The notes: a model not told the origin generated them from the letters alone. Positions 10,641-23,200 are shown, numbered from the stretch's first letter. The stretch: 64,000 nt of DNA from Rhytidiadelphus loreus (GCA_947034895.1 OX344765.1:23317001-23381000); one strand, 5' to 3'. A program made the numbers and translations.

Positions 10641-11473
10641 TGAGCGCGCGTAAGCTTTGCGGTTCATGTCAGAAATTTTATGAATCAATCAAATCATCTA
10701 CAGAAACAGACCTAAGTTGAAGCTTTAGCTAGTGCTGCAACTGCACTTGTTGTCGGCCACACCACATCAGAAGTCTGCAAACAGTTGATCACACTCTTAC
10801 AGGTGCATCACTTTGAACATGACCAATACCCCACAAACAAAACAAAAAAACCTAAAATTTTAAGTCGTAAAATACTCCTTAAAAAACGATACCCTAAACT
10901 TCGTCCAACTTGAAAACTTTTTCTCTCGAGAATTGGATTCTGCTTTGTTCCTTCTCCCAGACAGACAGACAAAAGTTGAGTGAGTAAGTACATTCATATT
11001 AGGTTAAGTTTACTGATGGTTTTGGATCCTGTCCATACAAAACAGAAACCGCGGGAGACATGGAGACATCAACTTACTGGTGCACAAGTTGGAGTCAGGA
11101 AGTTTGGCAGGTGAAGGAATTTGTTTTCATTGTTTTGCGCAAGAATTTGTAAGCTTCTACTGCTGCTGCAAGCTTCTATGTTGCTGCTACTTGGATCCAG
11201 GCCAGTGAGTCTGTAATAGCTTAGTTCGTAGGAGGAGTGAGAGTAGCCTGCGTGTTTTTGCGGATCTGCAGAATTGCGCGCGCGATTGTTAGTAGCCGTT
11301 GTTATTAATTAGTAGGTCTTTCCTTTGGGAGACGACTTTGGCCGAACGGCGACCGAGTCAAGCAGTTGTCTGGCTAGAGGACCAAGTGCAATGGACGTAA
11401 GGTAGACGAGACTATTATTGTCACCTAGATTTGGCAATCTAAATATCTTGGGGCCATTCCACTCCAAGACTGG
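10641..11473. other. Unique GC-balanced stretch, no gene assigned
   Basis: Less AT-rich than its surroundings, with CTGCTGCTGCAAGCTTC-type and CGCGCGCG-like words and few repeats. It may be the flank or untranslated part of a host gene. I find no convincing frame or splice pattern. Confidence 0.35.
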
Positions 11474-11697
11474 GGTGAACTGACCCCTCGCTCGTCCCCA
11501 AAGGGAAACCCTGAAATTTGTTATTTTCCACGCATGATAAAATTTGCAATTTTTGAATTCATATTTGCAATCAGAGGCCCCAAATTAGCAAGGAGAGATG
11601 TAGAGTATACATTTTCTGGGCACAAAATAGGGGGTCTTTTTCTTACTTGCACCCCTTGGATTGACTTGGGGGGACGAGCAAGGGGGGTCAATTCACC
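11474..11697. mobile_element. GACCCC-CGCTCGTCC MITE, copy 1
   Basis: The left end GGTGAACTGACCCCTCGCTC and the reversed right end GGTGAATTGACCCCCCTTGC form a terminal inverted repeat of about 25 bp. A second copy in the opposite orientation lies at 62208-62424. An open frame crossing it (11534-11788) is a by-product and has no recognisable domain. Confidence 0.75.
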
Positions 11698-12236
11698 GCG
11701 ACCGACTCCAAGAGGGGGAACATGTGTTTTTGAAGGTGTACGCTTGTTTTACAAATCAAACCAAAGTGGAATTCTAATTGTTCGATGAATGTTGTAAATT
11801 TTTTAAATTTTTGAAGTGGTATGCTTTGAAATTACAAAATGGCCCATAGAGTAGAGTCATAAATGTCCCAAAAACAACCTATAACCACCTTTCCATGTAT
11901 CTAATAGCACTTGAGTATTTACCAATAAGGAATTGATGTATTGCCCCTTGTTGGCATTAATGCACCAATTTTGTTAGAAAATGAACAGATTTAGATGAGT
12001 TTTGTGGCGGAATTGGGACCAAAAGTAGGATGTTGGAACTAGATAGTTGGTGCGATAGAAATGGGCTAGTCTACCTTACAAGATGATTGACCCTCTTCTC
12101 AATCTAACATCACTGTATTGAGGGATAAATGAATAGGCATCTTTTAGACGCAATATACATGGACACATCATGATAGATTTTGACAATATATAGGGAAGTG
12201 TGCCATTTGAGAGTGCGGCATTAGAGAAGCAGTTAA

Positions 12237-12694
12237 GAGCATCTCCACTAGGTCATAGGAAAATGAACAGTTGGAAGCGGAATTCCCGTACTGACCCTAT
12301 CTACCTAGACCCACCTAGAAACCGAGCCCCATTGGAAGTTATAAAACTTGTTCTTGTGTAGTAGCAAAATTTGAGATCCAAGGTAGACAACTTAATGAGT
12401 GGATGACATGGCCACCCAAGTTCTCCTTCTTTACATTGAATTTTTTAGGGAGATTGTATGTTCTCTACAAAAGGGGTCGGGGCTCCAAAACTAGGAGCTC
12501 TTTTCAAGTTTCTTCACGTCAAATGTAAGGCAAGGTCAAACGTGCGGGGCCCTACAACTTCAAGTGTGGTAATTAAAATTTAGAAAGACTTGCATTGAAA
12601 AACTTGAATTGGTCAACTAGTGGAATTGAGGAAGAAGCCCGGCCATGGCAAACTCCTTATAAAGTTAGTACTCTATGCCCCGATAGAGTTGCTC
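12237..12694. mobile_element. Tourist/PIF-Harbinger-type MITE
   Basis: The ends are GAGCATCTCCACTAGG and GAGCAACTCTATCGGG (reversed), flanked by TAA on both sides (12234-12236 and 12695-12697). A 3-bp TAA/TTA duplication and the GAGCATCTCC start are typical of plant Tourist-like elements. 458 bp, non-coding. Confidence 0.7.
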
Positions 12695-12697
12695 TAA

Positions 12698-13873
12698 GTG
12701 TTTTGACATGTAGGTGAGGCATGAACTTGAAGTTGGCTTCTAAAAATAATTGACTAATTCTTATTTTAGGTCTAAATTTGTCATCTTAAATTTTTTTAAA
12801 CTTTTGTTCGTATTAAATATGACAGAATCTCATTGATTTCTTCAAGAAAAATTGTCAAAATAATAGTCAAAATATTACAAGGTTCTAAACCCCATGAACA
12901 TTGTTGTATTTAAAGCATTTTTATTTCCATCTTAAAGTACTATAAAATATTGAAAGGTTGAAATATAATTTTTTGTATCGTGTACTCAAAATTGTCATTT
13001 CTAATATAAAGAGAGAAAATCAAAATGAAACAAAAACAAATTCTTCTTTCTAACTTTTGGATATTAGATCTTGCCTTAGACTATAATTGTACTTATGAAA
13101 ACATGCAAAAAAAAACATTTCAAATACATTGACTGCAAGAACTACAAGATATTAGAGTTTAAAACTGGATGTACGTATTTTGTTCAACATTACCCAATTG
13201 TTTAATAAGACAATTATTCCTCTAGATGTAAAATTTTTGCACTTTGCAAAATTGAAATTTAACCTTTATAGAACTAGGGTACATTTTGGGCAAAAATTGT
13301 CAAAAATTGTCAATTTTTAGGGCAAGAATTATTAGGGCAATGAGAAATAAATGAAAAAGAAATAATTTTCAAAATTTAGCCATATAAATTTGTACCAAAC
13401 TAGTATCGTGGGAATGCGTGGAAGAAATTCAGAAAATTTAACTCTACAAATTGTACTCCTACTAATTGGCACCTGATTGAAAAATAAATAAAATTGTACT
13501 TCCATCAAGTACACCTTGTGTCATTGAATTGCAATAAATAGAATCATAGCTTGCTGCAACTTAAGGTTGCTTTATACCTAGACGCCAGGACAATTCTCTT
13601 TCAGGTTGGTTGTAGAAAATTTTAGCTCCTCTGAGGCTTAAGGCCATCTTCAACTAGAATAAGATTATAATGGGGGCAACTCTCCCATATGTAAAGACCT
13701 TGAGGCCAAGAAGTTAGGCCAATGCAATAAAACTTAGAAAATCTCAACCCCTCTCTCTCTTTTCAGGGCCACTTTACATCTAGAGGCTGAGTCAATTTCC
13801 CTTAAGGCTGATTACATAAAATCCAACAAATTGCTTTGTTGAAAAAAAAAATTTACATAAAAAGCTTTTTTGA
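12698..13873. other. AT-rich, no gene; weak ~200-bp direct repeat
   Basis: Nothing coding is seen. Around 13560-13820, the phrase TGCTTTATACCTAGACGCCA and following bases recur loosely at 13768 (ACTTTACATCTAGAGGCTGA). This may be an old tandem duplication. Confidence 0.4.
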
Positions 13874-14637
13874 CCCCTAAAGCACTAAATTGTGTTTTTT
13901 TTGGCAACATAGCAATTATGGGCAACTCACTACAAATGGAATTTTATTTTGTTTTTTAAGAAACAAAAATTTGAAATTGGTTCTTAAGATTTATTTATAC
14001 TTGGAAAGCTTTGAATAATTCTGTTTTGATTAATGAGATGAAAGTTATGAGGAGTTCTAGTTTGTGGGTAGTTATGGACTAAAGGCCAGAGACATATTTT
14101 GGGCGGAATTGTGAAAAACTGCCACTTTTTAGGGCAGTGAGAAAAAAAATGAAAAAAAAGATTTTTTTTTCAAAATTCAATTGTATAAATCTTTACTAGA
14201 AAACTCTAGAAATGTGTGGAAAAAATTTCAAAAAAATTGACTGCATGGATTGAAAGATTATAATGTTTGAAGTTAGAAGAATTTTTTTTTTTGCCCTTGT
14301 CCAACAAGGCCAACAACCTTTGACTCCTCCTAGAGTGAGATTCTTACACTACAAATGGGTTTTTTCTTTTGACATTTGTAAGTTACATACCTACCAAATT
14401 TCAGAAGTAAAAGAGAAGTTTTGCAAAAGTTGCCTAAAGTTATCCAAATTGTCAAAAGAAATCAAGGTAGTATAACTTTAGATCTAGGCACCTAATAAAA
14501 AGAAATTAAATTCCCACTAAGGGGGTACATGTTCACACCTTGTGTCAAAATTTCGTAAACATTTGACCAAAATTGACTTTATAGGTACCTACCTAGATTT
14601 TCAATTGTCTATTCAATAGACAATTGTCCTTTAGAGG
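13874..14637. mobile_element. TTAA-type piggyBac-like element
   Basis: CCCCTAAAGCACTAAATTG follows TTGA (a decayed TTAA, 13870-13873). The right end is CAATTGTCCTTTAGAGG followed by TTAA (14638-14641). The left part matches 1-447 (reversed) and 34373 onward; the right end matches that of 36469-37389. Non-coding. Confidence 0.7.
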
Positions 14638-14641
14638 TTAA

Positions 14642-15190
14642 GAATATGTACTCTAAGACAAACTTTGAAGTCCCTTATTTAACTCAAATTTCAATATTTT
14701 TGGAAAAAATAAAAATTACAACATTACAACCTTTGGGATTGGCATTTTTCAATTCCATAAATAAATTGATAACAATTTAGTATTTTGAATCATTTTCTAT
14801 TTCTTTCTACTTACTTTTTTTTTTTCCTATATGTTGTACAATTCCAAATTATTTGAATTTTTTCAAGCATGTAGCCAACTTGCCTTGAAGAATGAATCCA
14901 AAGAAGCACCAACAACATGGTCATTTTTTCATACAAATGTGACCTGGCTTGTGAAGTGCAACTGTTGTGGTTTTTGCAAGCGGACCCTAAAGGATTTCTA
15001 TTACTTCAAATACTAACATCTTGCAATCTCCACTGTGGAAATTTCTGAATTTTTTTTCCACATCTTCTCAATTCAGTATACTACAAGATCCTACGGTAGC
15101 ACATGTCCAAAAATGTTTTCTCTTCCAAAAATTTGGTACTTGTACTAAAAATGACAATTTTGGAGCATTTTTGGATTATTTAATTTAAAA
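14642..15190. other. AT-rich, no gene seen
   Basis: Contains short open frames only (for example 14831-15016) with no recognisable motif. Parts resemble the interior of the TTAA-type elements. Confidence 0.4.
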
Positions 15191-15197
15191 TCTGGCA

Positions 15198-15542
15198 TTG
15201 GCACCAAGGTTAAGAATTGGCCTTCTATTTTTGGTGCACCCAAGTCATCAAGCTCGGGCCATGTCAAATCATACTCCTTCTATGAATAAAAAAAATTCAT
15301 TCCACCAAATTGACCCGGCCTCTAGGTGTGAGAGGCGTTTGGACCGATTTCAGCCTTTTGTCCAATCACAAGTGAGGATTTCAGGCCTCTTCCACAACAA
15401 ACTGCCTGACGTCTTAGGTGTAAAGCTGCCCCTCAGATGTTGCTCCTTAGTAGCTTCTGTCAGTGCAAAGTTGTCTCCCCTTCTGTTTGTTTGCCTCCCC
15501 CTTCTAGTCAAAGCCTGCAAATTCAAGACCCCAAACTACTAA
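15198..15542 (+). CDS. Unrecognised open frame, 114 codons
   Basis: An uninterrupted frame in locally GC-balanced sequence, starting MAPRLRIGLL and ending KFKTPNY. The second half is hydrophobic (around residues 78-106, rich in L, V, C and S). I see no domain, no splice context and no homologue in the window. The composition is compatible with either a short gene fragment or chance. Treat as unsupported until a transcript or conservation is shown. Confidence 0.15.
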   Translation: MAPRLRIGLLFLVHPSHQARAMSNHTPSMNKKNSFHQIDPASRCERRLDRFQPFVQSQVRISGLFHNKLPDVLGVKLPLRCCSLVASVSAKLSPLLFVCLPLLVKACKFKTPNY

Positions 15543-15839
15543 ATACAAATACAAACTAAAATCACAAGTTCAAATGCATTTCATTCTAACTTAGTTACGA
15601 TAAGGTACCATAATACCATGTGCAACTGATACCATCTAAGATACCAGATTCAACGCCGACAGGTTCAATCCCGCTGCTTCCGATCATTAATAATTATTAG
15701 TACAAACCACTATAATATTGAAAAAAAAACAAAGGTAGAATGATCATCTAATTTTAGTCCAAATAATGGGAACTGAAAAAGTCCGTCAATCTCAATCTCA
15801 ATCTCAATTAAATTATGTAAGATTAACTTAACTTTTAAG

Positions 15840-16412
15840 CTTGTCTGCCAACTAGTCAAATGTGCACAGGAGTGAGGCATGCAGGCATGTTCTTGGGTTG
15901 TTTTCCAAATGTTTTTTTTTTTGAGCCGCTGTCATCTGTCCAAACGGGGACCAACTGATTGCATTTTTCAAAGGAATTTTCAAAAGGACTCACTGGCATC
16001 ATCATGGAGCACACACATGGAGAATTCTGAAAGGGAGCCCTCTTTTGCATGTGCCTGCCTGCCTGCAGGGCCCCCCTTCCCCTTTTCTCCCGGACCCTCC
16101 CAGACACCCCACCCCACCGCACCCCGGGACCCCCCTCTGTCATGAAGATGCCCTATGTCACCGATTTTTTCTTGCCATAACGTAGCTGGGGTGTCCGTCC
16201 TCACTCAGAAAATGTCTGTCTTTCCTTTGTTGACAAAACTGAAAGGGGGATTCAGATTTCTGCTCCCGCCTTTGGCAGTCACAACTGTTTAGTAATAGAT
16301 TATTATTTTAAGTTTGTGTCATACAAGGAACACTCAGGTTTCAGTCTGATTTTGGCCCCCCCCCTTCTCTTTTTTTTTTTTTTTTTTTTTTTGGAACCCC
16401 CTTCTCTTTTTT
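15840..16412. other. GC-balanced stretch with C-rich block and T26 tract
   Basis: 16060-16135 is very C-rich (repeated CCCCACC/GGACCCC words). A T-homopolymer of about 26 lies at 16371-16392 and after, flanked by two CCCCCTTCTCTT blocks. Open frames exist on both strands but are driven by composition. No gene is assigned. Confidence 0.35.
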
Positions 16413-16624
16413 TTAAATTTGTGTGGAGAAGAGTTTGGGAGTCAGGTTGACTTACTATCCTTTGAATGTTCAGTCCTTGAATGAGGACTGGCAGGAGAAC
16501 AAGCCAACAAGGTCCATGTGTTAAAAAGAAAGAAAATCATTTAAAATCATTTAAAAAAAAACTGGAACAAGGAAGGAAAACAATAAGATTGGTGGGTACC
16601 TGGCAAAACTGCCAGGTTTGGCTA

Positions 16625-17034
16625 AGGTAGGAGGCTCGAACTCCGTTCGGGCATTTAGAACCGCCCCTATAAATGTTACTGGAATGGGCTGGAGGTGGTT
16701 CTTGAATTGACCTTCATTGTCATTAAATGAATCAAGAAAAATACTATTTATTATTGCAAGAGCCAATCAGTTTCCTTTCTTTTCCCATTTCTGTTTAGAA
16801 GTCGCAGTGAACACTTTATGAAAGACCTAGGATCACAAATAGGGACCTACAACACATCTCGTTTGAAAATTCATAACTAATTCAAAAATGATCCAAAAAA
16901 TATGAAACAACTTGGGTTAGATGCCAATTCTTCTTCTCTTTCAAGGAAAAGTTTTTCAAAAACATTTTGAGCAGTTTGACCTGCCCAAAATTCAGTTACA
17001 GTGCTTAGATGGTCGGTTTATGAACCGACTACCT
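16625..17034 (+). mobile_element. AGGTAG-family MITE, copy 2 (nested)
   Basis: AGGTAGGAGGCTCG at the left and CCGACTACCT at the right, with TA on both sides (16623-16624 and 17035-17036). Interior shares GCAAGAGCCAATCA and GGTCACAAATAGG-type segments with 26040-26447. Related copies have the empty site GCACAG-TA-GC at 10377-10378 and 52347-52348. Confidence 0.8.
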
Positions 17035-17114
17035 TACTGTGCGTAGTTATTACTATTATTAGACTGATTCAATTTTCATTGATCCTTCTTGTTGGCAAGT
17101 GAAAGGAGGTTCTA

Positions 17115-17251
17115 AGGTAGGAGGTCCTTAAATTGACTGGGTTCTAAATGCATCTCCTATCTAGGGTTGAGTGACATGCTCCTTGAAATATCTATTCCAG
17201 TCATTGATGAGGTAGGTAGGCTTAAATGAGCAATTTATGAACCTCCTACCT
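17115..17251. mobile_element. Short AGGTAGGAGGT MITE (nested)
   Basis: 137 bp, ends AGGTAGGAGGTCCTTAAATT and, reversed, AGGTAGGAGGTTCATAAATT, with TA on both sides (17113-17114 and 17252-17253). Inserted in the body of 16586-17437 where relatives have GCATTGGAACCTCC uninterrupted. Confidence 0.8.
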
Positions 17252-17439
17252 TAATGCACCAAAGAATGTGGCATTTGGATACTGTATGCAAAAATTATGG
17301 AGGGTCAAAGTTTTTTTTGGTTAGACGGAGGTTTTGAAATTGTTTCTTCAACAACATAGGTACATATTGGTTTTGGAGATGTAGACAAAGTAATGATGGC
17401 GGTTTTAGGCAAGGTGTGGTTTTGGATGTATCCACTTTA

Positions 17440-19829
17440 TGTTGTAGCTAGGATTGTAGGATGATTGATTGTCGTATCTTGTTGTTGCACATATTGAGAC
17501 TTATTGGATTAGCAAAGAAAAAATTGTAGTAGAATGGCAAAAAGGAGATTTTTTCACATGTATTTTAGTCAGTTCCTAGGGGGGGCTATTATCATCCATT
17601 TGGATTCTAATGTGGGTCCATTGATTCCCTACACAATTACAATGGTAATCAAAAAGTGTCCCTCAAGCTTGTAGAATAATGATTGAACCTTTTTCCACGT
17701 GTAGAAACCAAATGGTGGTATTTGTTGTATTCAAAAAATGGTGACTATTGGTATTCAATACATATCCAAACCTTTCAACTTCAGTCCTACACTAATAAAG
17801 TTGTCATAATGCAAACCCTTTACAATTCCCACTACATTAGGATGGAATATGGCACAATTAGAATTAGGGGTTGCAATTTGGGATAAAGGCAATTTGGAAT
17901 CTATTTACCATCTATACACATAAGTTTGATTTTTTCATCCAATTGGCATTCTAATGTTTGTAAAATCTTGGATTAGTTCTCAAACATTTGTACGATGTAG
18001 ATTATTAAACTTATAGACACTTGGTGCATGAATGAAGTATTCTAATCAAGAAAATCTCTATTCTTCCAAATGAAACCTTATTTTTTCTTTTGAAGTCCAA
18101 CACTTCCATGATAGAAGGCTAACTTATTGTTTTGTTCCCTCTTTGTTAGCTTTGAATTAAAAAGGAGGAGACTTTGCATCAACAAAAGCTATTGTGAAGA
18201 AGTTTGAGTAGTACTTTACTTACAAACCAAACTCATTTAAAGGATGAAAAGAAAAATGAACAATTCCATGTTCTTTACTCATCATTATACTTTCCATATT
18301 TCTAGTGCTCCATAGACATAACCTCTCATAAAGTAGTTGCTTGTTTTTTTTAACAAAACCGTCATTCTTTTATAGAAAATTTAAATTAAAAAAAATCTTC
18401 TTTTGAAATCTTCTATTAGAAAATCCATTATAACTGTGCTACAATTTTATTGAGGCCTATTTGTGCCACTATATACAATCAATGCACATTTAGAAATTTA
18501 AAATGTATACTACTAATACATAGCAATAAAAACATACTCAATTGAATTATGGTACAAAATTAGTTGACTTTTGTTAATTCAAAGATAAAATTCATGATTC
18601 ACCTCAAGAGGTAGGTTAATTTAATTTCAAAAAATGACCATTCAAAAACAACTTCAAAAAATAAGTATTATAAGAATCTTTTCAAATCACCATAATTAGA
18701 CCTTAGCATTCTAACTAAAAAGAAAAATGATCTTTTGAAATCACTAATATTCAATCCACAATCAATTAGGAGGAATTTTGAGTTTTTGGTTTCAAATTTA
18801 TTGATAAATATTAGTTAGTATATTATTGGTCCAATTGTAAGGATTTCTATTATATTAAGTAAGCATTGTCACAACCCTTTCATGACTCCTATTACAAAAA
18901 AAATCATATTTTTCATCCTAAAGAAATATCATCAAACTGTTTCATTTGATCTTTACAATGAAATCCTAAAGCACAACAAGCATTCTTGTGATTCGTCATG
19001 CACAAGTTTCCCCTATCTCTTGCTATTATATATGCAACTAGTATGCCATTGTATACAATACACAAGTGTATACTTCACAAAATTTGATTATGCAACATTA
19101 TAATATCAAATTACAATGAAAAAATATGAAATTTAACTTTAAAAATTCAACCAAATAAAATTTTGGATTTTTGAAATTGAAATTTGGTTTGTTTGATTGA
19201 AATTGTATAAGAATGCAATGTTAGTTTTACATGACAACAAATGCAAATTGTGTTCTACATTATACAAAATTTGTCTAGATAGTAAAATATACACTTTTCA
19301 TCTTTATCATACCCTTATGTATACCACATTCAATTTATAATTCTTTAAGTACACAACTCATTCAATTTTCAACACATTCTTTGGTTCTTATAATCTTAAG
19401 TCCCAAATCAATATCACATTCAAACATTGACAATCCAAATATAACATTGTAGAGCTTCAAAATGGAAGATCCTTTGTTTTCCATGAATAGACTGTCTCTT
19501 TTTCATTGTAGAAAATTTTGAATTGAAGCTTGCCCATTGTGGGCTACTTTACAAAGAATTATTCAAGAATGTCATGGAATTCATAGACTTCATGAACTTT
19601 AAATGTTTTATTTAACAATCCTTAGAATTCCTATTAGTTTTTTAGTTGTTAGCATTGTTTATTGGTGTACATATGTTGTTTTTATTTGCTATAATGGCTC
19701 AACTTAGGCTAAATTTTGTATATGTTTTTTCTTTAAATCAAAATTTTTAATCGAGAAAATACTTCTACAATTTGATATGTATTTTCTACCCCCATTGTAT
19801 TTAAATCACATGAAACTACAAATTTTACG
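17440..19829. other. AT-rich, no gene seen
   Basis: Only short accidental frames such as 17683-17886 and 18882-19103. No repeat pair or RNA gene was recognised. Confidence 0.45.
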
Positions 19830-20364
19830 CAACGACGCTAGCGTGCGAGCTTGTGAATGGGAGCGGGAAGCTTGTGAGCGGGGAGCCTTGAAATAAAGAA
19901 ATTTCAACTTTTTTACCAAAAAGTATTTTTTTTTTTAAAATAATTTTAATGGAGAAGAAAATATACTATTTTTAGTAAATTTTAGGACCTATGACCGTTA
20001 TTTCTATAACCATGAATTTCAATTTTTTTTCCAAAAATTGTCACTACTCATTTCGAGTAGAAAACAACTTCATATTGTAGTATACAATTCAATATTCAAT
20101 TCAACCACTACAATTTTTATGTCGAGGCACTTATAAATTATTTCAAGAACACAATAGAATATATTAGGCTAATGTGACTTACAAACACAATAATAAGTAT
20201 AACCTAGCATCCACTAATGCTACTCTACATCAACGCTTTGCTTGGAGCTCACTATAGACATTGTATACACCAGTATAATTTGGGGCCTCATAGGATTCAA
20301 ACCTCAGCCATGACACTCAAGTCTCATGAACTTCTCACAAATGTATTCCAATCTAATGTATTGA

Positions 20365-20700
20365 TCAATACTTAAGAAAAAATATATATAAATGAAAAAA
20401 AGCATATTTCCCAAAAATAGAAAAAAATTGGAAAACAAATAATAGACTAATAAATAAAAAAGTAATGACTAAACAATGGATTGTAAGGAAATCAATATTA
20501 AAAATAATTATGTCTCCTAAATTGGACAATGAAGGAAAAAAATGAGAGCACAATAAAGAAAAAATGAAAAAAATGAAAAAAAAATGAAAAATAATAATTG
20601 AAAAAGGAATAAAAGGAAAAGAATAGAAACAAAACAACCAAAACATTTGAAATAAAAAAGAGGGACCAAATAAATTTTTTTAAATGGATATACATTCACA
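20365..20700. repeat. A-rich low-complexity tract
   Basis: Dense AAAAATGAAAAA-type repeats. Minus-strand frames here are phenylalanine-rich artefacts of the poly-A composition. Confidence 0.7.
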
Positions 20701-21239
20701 TATCTTTTTCAAATTAGGGTTCACAATTACAGGTTTTAGGACTACATAACTTCTTCTTTAAGAATATTTAACTTTGTAAACACACTCTTACATTTCAAGG
20801 ATGCATAGGATTGTTGCATTCTATACACTTTAAATAATTTCAGTCGTACTAAATTTTAATACAATATAAAAGAAGTACATAAAAAAATATGGCCAAGACT
20901 ACACTAAAGATGATATTTAGTGTCTTGTACACTAAATACGAAGGCATACACTAAAAGCCAATTACCCTATGAAAGTAAGTAACATTAAATGTCAATTCAA
21001 ACACTAAATGTGAACTACGGTGATTTGAGAGACTTGCCAGAAAGTTACATGTTTGAATTTAGTGTTTGTGAATTTAGAAAATTCAGGAAATACATGCAAA
21101 ACAATGACATTAAAAGCGTAGGAAGTTAGAAGTGATTAATTAAAAGTATACAACAAGCATTATCAATGAAAGAGTGGTTTATAACATAAAGAAGATGGAA
21201 TGTACATTGTAATTTCTGAAAATCATGGAAGTACAAATT

Positions 21240-22741
21240 TCAGATTCTCGGAGGCACATGTTGCCCTAGAAAAATCTGCCCATACTTTCCTACTATCTCC
21301 TGCAAATGTGGGAAAAGTTGCTCCACACTCCAACTGCCATCTAGAGCTAAAGACATACCACATCTGATCATGGCTTTTCTAGCATAGCTGATATTGTCAC
21401 AATCAAGTTTCCGGTTGACATCTTCAACAGAATCAGCAGCTAACTGTAAGAAAAACCTCTTACCTGGATTTGAGAGTTTCCCTAACCAGCCACTATCCGC
21501 TCGAGGTGTATTCTGCCAAGCATTCGATGCTATTAAGTCTGTTTTCTTTGCCTCCCATCTTTTGGTCCATGCATCTTTCACCTTAGAAATAATGAACGTG
21601 TCTGCTGGTTGGCAAAGGTGGGTCGAACAAGGTGGCAAGTATTTCAAGATGGCATTTTTGGCTTCCAAAATAGTGCTAAGTCTTGGGGTCATGTTGTGAC
21701 CGGTACAATTATCTACCCAAATAAATTTTGAGCGGCCATGGACATCAGATTGGAAGGCTCGTGGTTCTACAAAATAATTTGAAAATAGAGTGTGATCCAT
21801 CCACCCTTTAGGACCCATACGATAACATACCCCTGGGATGTTGTCATTCAATCCTCGAATTGGATAACTGCTATTCAGATTTGTAAATATCAACATAGGA
21901 GTTTCGATCATGGATCGACGCCCCCCTGAGATTCTAATGACCATTGTCATTGAATCTCCACCCGATACTACCTCGGCATATTTGACTGTTGTATCACCAT
22001 GGAAGCCTAATGTTCTACCGTTGTCCATGTTTAGAACAAAATTGGTTTTGTCTATATTCTCCATTAGATTTTCATCAAAGGTGCCATCCTGAAATCCTCG
22101 ATTTCAGACTCCTAGATGATATGCAACTTGCATCTCAATTTCTTGTTCTTTTTCAGGACTGCAAGTGAGACGACCGCTTTGAGATAAGAGGACAATGTTT
22201 TGGATATGCATGAATTGCTGGATCCAACAGTGGGTCATTTTTTCAAGCAATAAAACATTGTCCTTAGGATCTCTAGATAGGGCTGTATAAGGGGCTGTAG
22301 GGTCCACTAGGATTGTTTTTGCTAACTCAATTAGCAAACGGGAAGAGAATTTCACACCAGTTTTTTTGAAATGCTCGAATGCATCAAGTAAGAGCGGGTA
22401 GAGCCACTGTACCCATTCGGAGCGTTTGTGACCACGACTAGGTGTTGCCTTTGTACGGAGTTGTTTTTGTCCTCTAGATCGGCTGCGGGTGCATAAAGGG
22501 GGGGAAGCCCTTGGGGTTCTTCTCCTTCGTTGCAATATCGATCACGGAGTGCCCACCAACGCGTTGCACGCACCAAATTGGAGCTTCGTTGACCTCGAAA
22601 ATGCTCGGGGAAAGCGTGGATGGTGCGGTTGTAGAGACCGGGGAGACCATGGGCTGATTTGTCTTGCACCATCCATGTGATGATCCGCTTTCGTGTGGCA
22701 ATGGTGGAAACTTGTTGGAGACGTCAAGGGATTTCCGCCAT
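21240..22741 (-). pseudogene. pogo-type DDE transposase, broken
   Basis: About 500 codons from an ATG at 22741. The N-terminal part (ATRKRIITWMV, then RATRWWALRDRYC) looks like the helix-turn-helix DNA-binding half. The C-terminal half has the DDE_1-type catalytic core: NMDN (Asp at about 22025), WVDNCTGH (Asp at about 21713) and QPADT (Asp at about 21602), the last two separated by 36 residues. It ends RKAMIRCG...LFPHLQEIVG before a TGA at 21240. Damage: a TGA five codons after the start, a frame change near 22480-22530, and a second in-frame TGA at 22104-22106. Both TGAs could be CGA arginine codons hit by C-to-T change. From memory, close relatives are abundant in oomycetes and some non-seed plants; this was not searched. 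Confidence 0.92.
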
Positions 22742-23030
22742 GAGTCTGAGCCACAACGTGAAAAAAATCAAAAAATGTCGACCAAAAAAATAAAAAATAA
22801 AAAATGATATAATGTAGAGGACAACAAGACGATTGCAATGGTGTCGCTAATACCTGAAATGGACCTGTTGGTGAGAAGATGCGAGGACCTGAAAACGGAG
22901 CTGTGGAGGAGCAGATGCGTGAACGGAGCGGTGGACCAACGCGAGGATGGGCAGCAAGCAAAGGCGGCAAATTTGAAATGTGCCGGGTGGGCGGGAACGG
23001 CGAACTATAACCCCCCCCACAAAAAAGCCC

Positions 23031-23200
23031 GATAGATCGCAACAGTAAGGGCAACACACTCGCAGTAGCAAGGGGCAGCACAATCGCAGTAGCCCCGATA
23101 GATCGCAGCAGCACACTCGCAGCAGCAAGGGGAAGCACAATCGCAGTAGCCCAATAGATCGCAGCAGCACACTCGCAACAGCAAGGGCAGCAAATGCAAG
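23031..23200. repeat. ~56-66-bp tandem repeat in the pogo 5' region
   Basis: Three units beginning (G/A)ATAGATCGCA at 23031, 23097 and 23153, each with CACACTCGCAG(T/C)AGCAAGG and CACAATCGCAGTAGCCC-like parts. It lies between the transposase start and the right terminal repeat, where the promoter should be. Confidence 0.7.

Larger units (their letters stand above)
16586..17437 (-). mobile_element. GGTGGG-family MITE carrying two nested MITEs
   Basis: The left end AGATTGGTGGGTACC follows TA (16584-16585). The right end, reversed, is AAGTGGATACATCC next to TA (17438-17439). Without the two insertions it is about 300 bp and aligns in reverse with 52101-52380. The two relatives at 10.2 kb and 52.1 kb read through both insertion points. 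Confidence 0.75.

Noticed and set aside
15650..15680. AGGTTCAATCCCGC resembling a tRNA T-arm/B box
   Set aside because: No matching acceptor stem, anticodon arm or A box upstream; no cloverleaf can be drawn.
20365..20700. Several overlapping minus-strand frames rich in phenylalanine
   Set aside because: They are translations of poly-A/AAAATG low-complexity DNA; no motif or conservation signal.
21394..21699. Plus-strand frame of 101 codons
   Set aside because: Antisense shadow of the pogo transposase core.
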